A DNA stretch of 8,080 nt, taken from positions 1 to 8,080 of the forward strand of contig JBBDRV010000086.1 of NCBI GenBank assembly GCA_040905285.1, given 5' to 3'. Both the position numbers and the translations under genes were made by a program. Below are positions 1 to 6,452 of the stretch, in pieces. The stretch comes from JBBDRV01 sp040905285. GTDB taxonomy: Bacteria; Bacteroidota; Rhodothermia; Balneolales; Balneolaceae. How positions within the stretch are numbered: position 1 is the stretch's first letter; each line of letters begins with the position of its first letter. The notes below the pieces were generated by a model. It saw nothing but the letters and a program-made list of their open reading frames with translations, was not told the DNA's origin and did not search any database.

Positions 1-1
1 G

Positions 2-364
2 ACGGACCAGACGTACAGGAATTCCGCTCTTGATCAGCTGCATTATGTGCTTGGCAGGAATCCCTTCGATAAATCCCAGGTCACTGGTGTTGGTACACGC
101 TCGGTACAGGACCCTTATCATCAATTGTCCAAAAAAGACGGTTACGACGAACCGGTTCCCGGCATGCTGGTGGGCGGACCAAACAACCATTTGCTTCTGG
201 AAGACAGGGAAATATCACCCTATCCCGGGAAAAATTATGAAGACCGGTTTCGAAATTATCTGGTTAATGAAGTGGCCATCAATTTTACAGCTGTTTTAGC
301 CTATGTAGCCGGAAGCTTTGTCCAACCCGATGAATTGAACTTATCGCCTTTAGTCTGCAAGTAA
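2..364 (+). CDS. Glycoside hydrolase family 9 (endoglucanase-like), C-terminal part only
   Basis: The reading frame is open from the window edge, so the N-terminus, including the catalytic-base Asp pair of GH9, lies outside. The visible 120 residues match the C-terminal part of the (alpha/alpha)6 catalytic domain of bacterial GH9 enzymes, which cleave beta-1,4-glucans such as cellulose by inversion. The pieces seen are LDQLHYVLGRNP, then SQVTGVG, then PVPGMLVGGPNN, then the second GH9 signature around YEDRFRNYLVNEVA. The Glu of NEVAINF (codon 269-271) is the expected catalytic acid. Two positions differ from the usual pattern: the conserved HHR segment reads YHQ, and the Asn expected six residues after the catalytic Glu is Thr (codon 287-289). 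The chain stops soon after the domain, so no C-terminal binding module or sorting domain is present. The stop abuts the next start codon, indicating a shared transcript and probable translational coupling. Family is secure; substrate is not. Confidence 0.9.
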   Translation, partial: TDQTYRNSALDQLHYVLGRNPFDKSQVTGVGTRSVQDPYHQLSKKDGYDEPVPGMLVGGPNNHLLLEDREISPYPGKNYEDRFRNYLVNEVAINFTAVLAYVAGSFVQPDELNLSPLVCK

Positions 365-1585
365 ATGATAATCGTGGAAATCATTCAATATAGTTTATTT
401 ACAATTCTGGGGATTCTCCTCGGATACCAGACTATTTTGGGCTTTTTAGCTTTCAAAGCAGTTAAAACCAATAATTTTGATACCCGGGACAGTCGCCGTT
501 TTGCTATAATCGTACCTGCTCACAATGAAGAAAAGATTATCGCCAAGACTATTTACAGTTTGTTCAGCCTTGTTTACTCAAAGAAACTGTACGATCTGTT
601 TATAATCGCGGATAACTGTACCGACAACACGGCAAAAGTGGCCAGGAACCTTGGTGCAACGGTTTTGGAACGGAGTAATGAACAGGAGAAGGGGAAGGGA
701 TATGCACTTAGATGGGCATTTGACCAGATCATCGATTCACCAAGGAATTATGATGCCGTAGTGGTTTTTGATTCGGACAGCCTGGTTTCGGGTAATTATC
801 TTGATGTGATGAACTATTATATAGAACAAGGCAGTGAGGTCATTCAAAGCAATGACCTGGTGCTGCCGCAACCCGGTGCATGGAGTATTGAAGCGACACG
901 AATCGGTTTTTTGCTCTACAACTATGTAAAACCAATGGGTCGGAAAGTACTGGGATTCAATATGGGTTTACGGGGTAACGGCATGTGTTTTTCGACCGAA
1001 CTGCTCCGTAAAATTCCCTGGCAGGCCTGGTCTCTTACTGAAGATGTAGAATACGGATTAATTCTCATGCTGAAAGGAATCAGAATAGATTTTGCGCCGG
1101 AAGCCAACGTTTGGGCGCAAATGCCGGTCAACTCGGAAAATGCTGAGTCCCAGCGGACCAGATGGGAAATGGGCAGATATGAAGTGATGCGTAAATATGC
1201 TCCGAAGTTTTTCACAGCCGCTATTCGCGAAAAGTCACTGAAATATCTGGATGTCCTGATCGACCTGGTTACACCGCCCTATGTGAATATAATGCTGATG
1301 GTCTCGCTTTTGTGTCTTATCAATTTGGCCCTCTGGTTACTCGGGGTTCTTTCTCTCCATTATTTTTTAATATGGGCCGGATTGGCGCTGCTCGGGGTTA
1401 TTCACCTTTTCTCGGCCCTGTTTGCAGCGGGAGCCGATAAAGATCTTTACAAGTCTCTTTTTTACATACCCGTTTATGTACTGTGGAAAATCAAAGTCTA
1501 TGTAAAAGTGCTTATCTCCGGCAGGGAAGTGGATTGGGTCAGAACGACGCGAGACAGTGAAAATCAGATAAATATTCACCAGTAA
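365..1585 (+). CDS. Membrane-bound family 2 glycosyltransferase (processive type)
   Basis: The 406-residue protein has an N-terminal membrane helix (about 8-30), a cytoplasmic GT-A domain (about 46-285) and two C-terminal membrane helices (about 306-328 and 332-354), followed by a hydrophobic or amphipathic stretch (362-384). GT2 hallmarks are visible in order: IIVPAHNEE (48-56), IADNCTDNT (81-89), the metal-binding DSD (136-138), TED with the catalytic-base Asp (225-227), and QRTRW (263-267), the QxxRW motif of processive enzymes such as cellulose, chitin and hyaluronan synthases. The protein is much smaller than BcsA and has no PilZ domain, so control by cyclic-di-GMP through this subunit is not expected. 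It probably uses a nucleotide sugar at the inner membrane to build a surface polysaccharide. The ATG follows the GH9 stop with no gap and lacks a clear Shine-Dalgarno sequence, so translation may rely on coupling. Sugar specificity cannot be read from the sequence. Confidence 0.93.
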   Translation: MIIVEIIQYSLFTILGILLGYQTILGFLAFKAVKTNNFDTRDSRRFAIIVPAHNEEKIIAKTIYSLFSLVYSKKLYDLFIIADNCTDNTAKVARNLGATVLERSNEQEKGKGYALRWAFDQIIDSPRNYDAVVVFDSDSLVSGNYLDVMNYYIEQGSEVIQSNDLVLPQPGAWSIEATRIGFLLYNYVKPMGRKVLGFNMGLRGNGMCFSTELLRKIPWQAWSLTEDVEYGLILMLKGIRIDFAPEANVWAQMPVNSENAESQRTRWEMGRYEVMRKYAPKFFTAAIREKSLKYLDVLIDLVTPPYVNIMLMVSLLCLINLALWLLGVLSLHYFLIWAGLALLGVIHLFSALFAAGADKDLYKSLFYIPVYVLWKIKVYVKVLISGREVDWVRTTRDSENQINIHQ

Positions 1586-1601
1586 CTACTCCGGGAATTT
1601 A

Positions 1602-2798
1602 ATGAAAATCCTGCACCTTTTACCGTATTTGCCGACTCCAGCTAAATATGGAGGTGCTATTCGTATATATCATATTCTTAAGCATCTGACTGCCAATCAC
1701 GAGGTAACCGTTGCCGGTTACAGTAATTCAGGGGATATGGATCTTTTCCGGAAATCCTTTCCGGACCTTCACGGCAGAATGCACTTTATGAAAAGGTCCA
1801 AAACCCGTTTTCACCGGCTGCAGCAATTTTATTCGCTTTTAACAACCCACAGCTACTGGTATAACCGTGCACAGTCCAAAGCGCTGGAGTTACAGCTGAA
1901 CGACCTTCTGTCCCGCCGGGATTATGATATTGTTCTGTCCGAATTTGCTGCAATGGGCCATTTTGATCTGGACACGGATGCCATTCGTATCCTGGATGCC
2001 CATAATGTGGAATACGACAACTTCCGCCGAATGAGTTTACTTGAATGGTCTGCTGTCAGACGAAAGTTCTACGAGCGTGAACACAAGCGTTCTTTTCAGG
2101 AAGAGATGTCCATTTTCAACAAGCAGACAGCCGTTTTTGCTACCTCCGAAAGAGATAGTGAAATTATCAGAGAGAATTCGTCCGGTGTATCACATTTTGT
2201 TATCCCGAATGGGGTGGACACTGGATATTTTAAACCAAACGCCTCTGCTACCGAGCCTTTCTCTATGGTATTTACCGGGGCAATGAGCTATGTGCCCAAT
2301 GTTGACGGGATGATTTTTTTTCTGAAAAAAATTTTCCCCCTTGTAAAACGGGTTATTCCTGAAGCTAAAATTTACATCGTAGGCGGCAATCCGCCACCTT
2401 TTTTGACGAGGTACAGGTCTGATTCGGTAATAATTACCGGATATGTTGATGATGTTCGTCCTTTTATAGATCGGGCCGGTGTATATGTAGTGCCTTTGAA
2501 GATGGGGAGCGGGACCAGATTAAAAGTGATGGAAGCACTGGCAATGAAAAAACCTATTGTGTCAACCAGTATCGGGTGTGAAGGAATAGATGTTAAAAAT
2601 GAAGAGCATCTGTTTATCAGAGATGAGGCGGATACATTTGCAAGTGCTGTTATTCAGCTTATGGAAGACAGCCGGCAACAAATGAAATTCAGTAACAACG
2701 GATATGACCTGGTAAAAAATAAATACGACTGGAAAGTGATCGGTGATACAATAGAGGAATCGTTAGATGCTTTACAAAAAGAAACATATCCGGTGTGA
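1602..2798 (+). CDS. Family 4 glycosyltransferase (GT-B fold)
   Basis: This 398-residue soluble or membrane-associated enzyme would transfer a sugar from a nucleotide-sugar donor to a growing glycan on the cytoplasmic face. The N-terminal Rossmann half starts MKILHLLPYLPTPAKYGG (acceptor side, with a glycine-rich loop) and contains ILDAHNVEYDNFRR (130-143), typical of this GT4 branch. IPNGVD (201-206) marks the linker. The C-terminal donor half includes FTGAMSYVPNVDG (224-236), ITGYVDDVRPFI (278-289) and PLKMGSGTRLKVMEALA (298-314), where Arg306, Lys308 and Glu311 fit the donor-binding KxxxE-like motif. No membrane segment is evident. It begins 16 bp after the GT2 stop, with a weak purine-rich stretch before the ATG, so it belongs to the same operon. 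Length is normal for GT4. It resembles sugar transferases of exopolysaccharide loci, but its acceptor and donor are unknown. Confidence 0.92.
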   Translation: MKILHLLPYLPTPAKYGGAIRIYHILKHLTANHEVTVAGYSNSGDMDLFRKSFPDLHGRMHFMKRSKTRFHRLQQFYSLLTTHSYWYNRAQSKALELQLNDLLSRRDYDIVLSEFAAMGHFDLDTDAIRILDAHNVEYDNFRRMSLLEWSAVRRKFYEREHKRSFQEEMSIFNKQTAVFATSERDSEIIRENSSGVSHFVIPNGVDTGYFKPNASATEPFSMVFTGAMSYVPNVDGMIFFLKKIFPLVKRVIPEAKIYIVGGNPPPFLTRYRSDSVIITGYVDDVRPFIDRAGVYVVPLKMGSGTRLKVMEALAMKKPIVSTSIGCEGIDVKNEEHLFIRDEADTFASAVIQLMEDSRQQMKFSNNGYDLVKNKYDWKVIGDTIEESLDALQKETYPV

Positions 2799-2809
2799 GC
2801 AGTCACCGG
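2790..2809 (+). other. Small hairpin straddling the GT4 stop codon
   Basis: A perfect 6-bp stem (CCGGTG at 2790-2795 with CACCGG at 2804-2809) encloses an 8-base loop that contains the TGA stop. It is not followed by a T-run, so it is not a standard intrinsic terminator. It could protect mRNA ends or slow polymerase between the GT4 and GNAT genes, which are separated by 76 bp, or it could be chance. Confidence 0.3.
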
Positions 2810-2874
2810 CTGCTGAGGTATTCTGTTCTGGTCCTGAGCACATAGCCGACTCAGGTTATCTCTTCTGAACATTA

Positions 2875-4236
2875 ATGAATCATGTAAATAAAAGTGGGCT
2901 GTTATTTATGAGTCATAAAGGAACAATTGAAAATAAACGCTCTTCTTCAGGAAGCAGTTCCAGCCGGGCGGCTTATTCTGCAAAGCCTGTGTTGCGGGTA
3001 ATTACAGGAGAGAGTGAGTTTTCCGCACTTAAAAACGAATGGGAAGATCTTGTGGACAAATCCGATACCACAGTTTTTCAGACATACCAGTGGAACCACA
3101 CCTGGTGGAAGCACTTCTGTCATGATAAAGAGTTGCATATCATCACGATTTATTCCGACCAGCTGCTAATAGGAATTATTCCGCTTTTTGTAGATACAAT
3201 AGAGATTTTGCAGCACCGGATCTATTCGTGTCTTCGTTTACTCGGATCAACAGTCAGCCAGCCGGCCGGGGAAAATCTGAAAGGTCTGAAACCCTACTCT
3301 GATTATCTTGACGTTATTGTCAGGCCGGGGTATGAAGAAACCGTAATTCAACCGGTTCTGGAACATCTGGTTGATAAAATCCCTGATTATGACGAAACCA
3401 TCCTTGATGAAGTTTCTGAAAACAGCCTGGTTATATCTCATCTTTTACCGGCCCTGAAGAAAGAAAACATGCCGTATTATGCAGAAGACTCTTCTGTTTG
3501 TCCGATTGTAGAGCTTGATGAGACGTGGGATGCCTATCTGGACTCTCTGAGTAAAAGGAGTCGTTTCCATGCCCGGAAATTTATCAAGCGGGCTTACAAG
3601 CCGGGATATAAAGTATTTGACCTTGTTCAGGCAAAAGATCCGGATGAACTGCTTAATAGCTACAATTATCTTGTTGAACTGCATCAAAAACGGTGGAATG
3701 ACTCGGGCCAGCCGGGTGTATTTGCAGAAAAAAGATATTATGATTTCCTGAAAGAAATAATTGTTCATTTTTCTGCCAGGGGATGGCTTCAGCTACAAGT
3801 TGCGAAAGCAGTGGAAGAGGAGGGGAGCCCGGTTGCAGTGGATTTGCTGTTCAAATTCAACAGGAGGCTTTATCTCGTACAGCGAGCCTATGATGTGCAT
3901 TCCGAATCAAACACCTATGGACCTGGAAATGTATTGTTATATGATGCGATCCGGAAAGGAATTGAAGAAGGGTTCAATGTATTCGATTTTTTACGCGGAG
4001 ATGAAGCTTTCAAATTCCGAACTGCAGAAGAAGTGATTAACAACAGGCGGATAACCATATCCAGCCTGCGCTATACATCACAGATAAAAAATAAAAGCGT
4101 GAAAAAATTTACTGCTGTCAGAAGGAGGTTCACGCTTGAAACTGATAAATTTAAACTGATGTTTGACGGAAAGAGTTTTGCCGGTGGCCTAAGTACCTAT
4201 TTGCAGTTCATGTATAAAAGAATAACAGGCTGCTAG
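2875..4236 (+). CDS. GNAT-family acyltransferase, CelD/BcsL-like (FemAB-type fold)
   Basis: This 453-residue protein resembles the 'acetyltransferase involved in cellulose biosynthesis' group (CelD/BcsL), large double-GNAT proteins related to FemAB that are common in exopolysaccharide loci. The typical opening is VITGESEFSALKNEWEDLV (42-60), followed by FQTYQWNHTWWKHF (68-81). The second GNAT half shows the conserved basic segment SKRSRFHARKFIKRA (226-240), then GSPVAVDLLFKF (317-328), and the diagnostic FDFLRGDEAFKFR (370-382), the YDFLRGDxxYK motif of the family. It probably transfers an acetyl or other acyl group to a polysaccharide or its precursor in the cytoplasm; the acceptor is unknown. 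The first ~38 residues are Ser-rich and precede the normal start of the domain, and an in-frame ATG at 2908 is an alternative start. Neither ATG has a convincing Shine-Dalgarno sequence. A basic tail of about 55 residues follows the domain. The gene ends 7 bp from the convergent GT26 gene. Confidence 0.88.
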   Translation: MNHVNKSGLLFMSHKGTIENKRSSSGSSSSRAAYSAKPVLRVITGESEFSALKNEWEDLVDKSDTTVFQTYQWNHTWWKHFCHDKELHIITIYSDQLLIGIIPLFVDTIEILQHRIYSCLRLLGSTVSQPAGENLKGLKPYSDYLDVIVRPGYEETVIQPVLEHLVDKIPDYDETILDEVSENSLVISHLLPALKKENMPYYAEDSSVCPIVELDETWDAYLDSLSKRSRFHARKFIKRAYKPGYKVFDLVQAKDPDELLNSYNYLVELHQKRWNDSGQPGVFAEKRYYDFLKEIIVHFSARGWLQLQVAKAVEEEGSPVAVDLLFKFNRRLYLVQRAYDVHSESNTYGPGNVLLYDAIRKGIEEGFNVFDFLRGDEAFKFRTAEEVINNRRITISSLRYTSQIKNKSVKKFTAVRRRFTLETDKFKLMFDGKSFAGGLSTYLQFMYKRITGC

Positions 4237-4243
4237 AGGCTGG

Positions 4244-5077
4244 CTATTCAGGTTTTGGGATATTTTGACCATTTTTGCTGCTTGATTTGAGGAGCATGAC
4301 ATTCAGTGCAAAAAGTGGCAGTTTAAGCATTCTTTTCCATCGGGAGGGTTGAATAGTAAGCCTGTACATCCATTCCAGCCCTATACTGCACATCCAGTCC
4401 GGAGCTCTTTTAACAGTACCTGCAAGAAAATCAAAACTGCCCCCAATGCCGATTATCAATTTACAGCCGGGCAGTTTATGCAGGTTACTGTAAATCCACT
4501 TCTCCTGACCCGGAGCGCCGAGAGCAACAAATACCACCGGCGAAGATGTTAACTGCGTCTGTGTAACCGGCGGCAAATCCTCCACAGGAGTCGAGACATC
4601 ATCAGGGGAATAGGTCCCGTTAACTTCAAGATTTTCGATTCGGCCTTTTAAAGTATCAGCGGCTTTATCAGCAACTGTAGGCCGGGCTCCATACAGAAAC
4701 ACCGGTTGCCTGTGCCTGGCACAAATGGCACAGATCTTTTCCAGCGAATCAGACCCTGTAATCCTGTCGAGATTCTTGCCATAGAGGAAATTTATTGCCC
4801 ATCGTATACCTATTCCATCGGCCGTATTGATACTCGATGTTGTCAGGATGTGTTTAAAGTCATTATCAGTAATTGACTGAATCACTATTTCAGGATTAAC
4901 AGTAACTACAAAGGCAGGTGGCATATCCGGATCGTTATTCTTAAGCCTGTTTTCGACCAGAGAGAAAAATTCATCCCTGGAGTAATCTGAGATATCAATT
5001 CCCAGAACCTGATATGTCTTTTTATCCGTTGCAGCAGTTATTCCTGCTTTATTTGAAGCTATCTCACTTGTGAACAT
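4244..5077 (-). CDS. WecG/TagA/CpsF-family glycosyltransferase (GT26)
   Basis: This 277-residue enzyme belongs to the family that adds N-acetylmannosamine, N-acetylmannosaminuronic acid or glucose to a lipid-linked sugar, usually the second sugar of a teichoic acid, enterobacterial common antigen or capsule repeat. Motifs in order: VLGIDISDYSRDEF (24-37), VTVNPEIV (58-65), INTADGIGIRW (83-93) with the invariant Asp87 of the ADG motif (the proposed base in TagA), RITGSDSL (105-112), VFLYGARP (126-133), VALGAPGQEKWI (184-195), IGIGGSFDFLAG (209-220) and the basic C-terminal part KRAPDWMCSIGLEWMYRL (223-240). That last part corresponds to the appendage thought to contact the membrane and complete the active site. 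Length is slightly above the family's usual 240-260, because of an unconserved ~20-residue N-terminal lead. The ATG at 5077 is backed by a strong AGGAGGT. Acceptor and sugar are unknown; the neighbours point to surface polysaccharide. Confidence 0.95.
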   Translation of the reverse strand: MFTSEIASNKAGITAATDKKTYQVLGIDISDYSRDEFFSLVENRLKNNDPDMPPAFVVTVNPEIVIQSITDNDFKHILTTSSINTADGIGIRWAINFLYGKNLDRITGSDSLEKICAICARHRQPVFLYGARPTVADKAADTLKGRIENLEVNGTYSPDDVSTPVEDLPPVTQTQLTSSPVVFVALGAPGQEKWIYSNLHKLPGCKLIIGIGGSFDFLAGTVKRAPDWMCSIGLEWMYRLTIQPSRWKRMLKLPLFALNVMLLKSSSKNGQNIPKPE

Positions 5078-5080
5078 CAG

Positions 5081-5087
5081 ACCTCCT
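5081..5087 (-). promoter_or_regulatory. Strong Shine-Dalgarno sequence of the GT26 gene
   Basis: Read on the - strand this is AGGAGGT, with 3 bases before the ATG at 5077. It is the only strong ribosome-binding site seen in the window and fixes the GT26 start. The contrast with the A/T-rich starts of its neighbours suggests comparatively strong translation of this gene. Confidence 0.8.
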
Positions 5088-5122
5088 GTTGTACTATCTT
5101 GCTGGAAAATCTCTCTTAATAT

Positions 5123-5143
5123 TTTACCGGATGTTTACCGGTA
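5123..5143. repeat. 11-bp-spaced direct repeat TTTACCGG upstream of the GT26 gene
   Basis: TTTACCGG occurs at 5123-5130 and again at 5134-5141, one helical turn apart. The second copy runs into the palindrome TACCGGTA (5136-5143). It lies 46-66 bp upstream of the GT26 start and overlaps the candidate -10 region. The arrangement fits a protein-binding operator, but the repeat is short and may be chance. Confidence 0.35.
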
Positions 5144-5372
5144 TATTGGATATCGCAATTTACGTGCCAGTCTCGCTGTATATCTGAAGGGTTTACAATA
5201 GCTGTCCCAGGGTCTGTTCGGGAAGGATTTTATTCTTCAGGACCGTAAAAAAATATCCGGGGCTTTTGGTTCTTGTGTAAATATGACACGTTCAGCAGGT
5301 ATGTACAGTGCACCGGCCGCTTCATCGCAGGAGGGGAATCAATGCCGTAAAAAGGATCGGCCGGTATTCAAT

Positions 5373-5927
5373 TCATCGTTCCACGTCAGCCAGATGCCGG
5401 GCAGGGGAACCGCCGGCTATGGTATATGGCGGGATATTTTTGGTCACTACGGAACCGGCGGCTACAACGGCCCCGCGACCGATAGTTACACCTTTAAGAA
5501 TGATACTGCGACAGCCAATCCAGACACCGTCTTCAATAATAACAGGTTTGTTGACTACTTTTTCCGAATTGAGCGGATGCATGTCTGTATCCAGAATAAT
5601 GACGTCCCAGGAAATTTTACAGTCTTTCCCTATATGGACATGATTCTGAGCGATGATCAGTGTATTCCTGTTGATGTAGGTGCCATTTTTTATATGGAGT
5701 ACTGCATCAGAACCGATTTCCATGCGCACCCCCGAATAGAATTTGCAATTCTCAGCAATAAGACGTCCCCCGCTGTTAATAATCCGGGGATAGGGTCGGC
5801 CTCCTGAAACAACAAGAATTCCATGTCTGGTGAACTTGCGGGATAACCACAGTCCAGCCACATGTTCACCAATTTTATGTTTAGTCAGTCGTTTACGAAC
5901 TCTCCGAAGAAGTCTTCTGAGATCCAT
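5373..5927 (-). CDS. Left-handed beta-helix O-acyltransferase (maltose/galactoside acetyltransferase-like)
   Basis: The 184-residue protein has an N-terminal basic helix (RRLLRRVRKRLTKHK, 4-18) that may sit at the membrane, followed by hexapeptide-repeat coils. Typical features are VLHIKNGTYINRNTLI (76-91), HVHIGKDCKIS (96-106), LDTDMHPL (112-119), where His117 is the expected catalytic His, and the C-terminal block IEDGVWIGCRSIILKGVTIG (131-150) then GAVVAAGSVVTKNIPPY (152-168) and GGSPAR (172-177). Such enzymes use acetyl-CoA or a similar donor to O-acylate sugars of polysaccharides, working as trimers in the cytoplasm. A longer frame opens at a TTG (5984) but crosses a strong hairpin and has an atypical sequence, so the ATG at 5927 is preferred; it has no clear Shine-Dalgarno sequence. 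It shares strand and probable pathway with the GT26 gene 295 bp downstream. The true acyl group and acceptor are unknown. Confidence 0.92.
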   Translation of the reverse strand: MDLRRLLRRVRKRLTKHKIGEHVAGLWLSRKFTRHGILVVSGGRPYPRIINSGGRLIAENCKFYSGVRMEIGSDAVLHIKNGTYINRNTLIIAQNHVHIGKDCKISWDVIILDTDMHPLNSEKVVNKPVIIEDGVWIGCRSIILKGVTIGRGAVVAAGSVVTKNIPPYTIAGGSPARHLADVER

Positions 5928-5929
5928 TA

Positions 5930-5991
5930 TTTTGGGCTTAAAACAGGATTTAGTTGCTGCCCAAAAATTTGGGCATAAAAACAACTAAATC
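5930..5991 (-). promoter_or_regulatory. Nested hairpin with competing arm upstream of the acyltransferase start
   Basis: A perfect 10-bp inverted repeat (GATTTAGTTG at 5947-5956, CAACTAAATC at 5982-5991) encloses a second one (GCCCAAA at 5959-5965, TTTGGGC at 5968-5974). On the - strand RNA, the 3' arm of the inner stem (TTTTGGGC, 5966-5959) also matches an 8-base GCCCAAAA at 5937-5930, two bases before the ATG at 5927. Two exclusive foldings are therefore possible, one covering the translation-start region. The stem is followed by only four T, so a role as terminator for the upstream YtxH-like gene is possible but weak. The structure is directly visible; its function is inference. Confidence 0.5.
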
Positions 5992-6029
5992 AAATAAAAA
6001 GGATAAGATTTAACTAAGCATTTACCCTT

Positions 6030-6044
6030 CCCGGCCTGACCGGG
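6030..6044 (-). terminator. Short GC hairpin just after the YtxH-like gene
   Basis: CCCGG at 6030-6034 pairs with CCGGG at 6040-6044 across a 5-base loop, starting 3 bp after the stop codon. No T-run follows on the - strand, so at best this is a weak terminator or an mRNA end-stabilising hairpin. Confidence 0.3.
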
Positions 6045-6046
6045 CT

Positions 6047-6286
6047 TTAAGCCTGGATCTTTTTTTGCTGGTGCTCAACCAGGTCCCTGATTTCTTTTTT
6101 TGCTCTTTTGACCTGTTTTCTGACACTGCTGTCCAGTCTTTTTAATTTCTTATCCAGCTCACCGTTAAAGTTGCTTCTGTTACTGAACATTTTATTTAGT
6201 ACATTTTTTCTTTTCTCGGGTGCAAGAAGTATTCCTACCGCTGCTCCTGTGAAAATACTTGCCCAAATCAATTTTCTTGCATTCAT
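6047..6286 (-). CDS. YtxH-like membrane-anchored coiled-coil protein
   Basis: This 79-residue protein has one membrane helix near the N-terminus (about 6-22, LIWASIFTGAAVGILLAP) that ends in the GILLAPEKRK turn typical of YtxH-domain proteins, whose helix is followed by AP and basic residues. The rest (about 38-78) is a highly charged, Lys/Arg-rich helix likely to form a coiled coil on the cytoplasmic side. The molecular role of the family is not established; members are often linked to general stress. The ATG is preceded by an A-rich stretch without Shine-Dalgarno sequence, as is common in Bacteroidota. Neighbours are a secreted beta-barrel protein 166 bp upstream and the acyltransferase downstream. 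Length and layout are normal for the family. Confidence 0.8.
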   Translation of the reverse strand: MNARKLIWASIFTGAAVGILLAPEKRKNVLNKMFSNRSNFNGELDKKLKRLDSSVRKQVKRAKKEIRDLVEHQQKKIQA

Positions 6287-6392
6287 TTTTTACTTGTTTG
6301 AATTTTGCATTATCTCATAACCGCCCTGCAGGCATGTCATGTGTATAATAAAAATAAGATGTCGAAATAAGCTTACACTGTGATCAGAAATA

Positions 6393-6419
6393 ATTATATC
6401 CTGCACGGATGCCCTTCAA
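6393..6419 (-). promoter_or_regulatory. Possible promoter of the YtxH-like gene
   Basis: On the - strand TTGAAG (6419-6414) and TATAAT (6398-6393) are separated by 15 bases, about 107 bp before the ATG at 6286. The -10 match is perfect but the -35 is partial and the spacing short. The -35 hexamer is also one arm of a 6-bp hairpin (6414-6419 with 6429-6434), which might instead mark the end of the barrel-gene transcript. No Bacteroidota-type TAnnTTTG box is seen here. Confidence 0.25.
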
Positions 6420-6452
6420 AACCGGCAGTTGAAGAATTATATTTTAGATTCG

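Larger units (their letters stand above)
5078..5372 (-). other. Spacer between acyltransferase and GT26 genes
   Basis: No gene is evident in these 295 bases. Read on the - strand, the spacer holds the leader of the GT26 gene, with a strong Shine-Dalgarno sequence at its end and a direct repeat about 45-65 bases upstream of the start. A TAAAAT hexamer at 5119-5124 could be a -10 box, but no matching -35 box is seen. No intrinsic terminator follows the acyltransferase gene; a run of seven T in - strand orientation around 5246-5252 lacks a convincing stem. Open frames here on the + strand are antisense to, or continuous with, antisense of the acyltransferase gene. Confidence 0.5.

Noticed and set aside
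2833..2855. Inverted repeat CCTGAG/CTCAGG between GT4 and GNAT genes
   Set aside because: The 6-bp stem with an 11-base loop and no T-run is too weak to call a terminator or operator.
3445..3768. 107-codon open frame on the - strand
   Set aside because: It is wholly antisense to the GNAT gene, which carries the clear family motifs.
4237..4243. Terminator between the convergent GNAT and GT26 genes
   Set aside because: The gap is only 7 bp and no GC stem with a T-run is visible around it. Transcripts probably overlap at their ends.
5283..5807. 174-codon open frame on the + strand
   Set aside because: It lies mostly antisense to the acyltransferase gene, whose hexapeptide motifs are unmistakable on the - strand. 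The + product shows no family motif and no start signal.
5928..5984. Upstream TTG start extending the acyltransferase by 19 residues
   Set aside because: The extra residues are encoded by the nested hairpin, are Cys- and aromatic-rich unlike the family's N-terminus, and have no ribosome-binding site. The ATG at 5927 gives the usual length.
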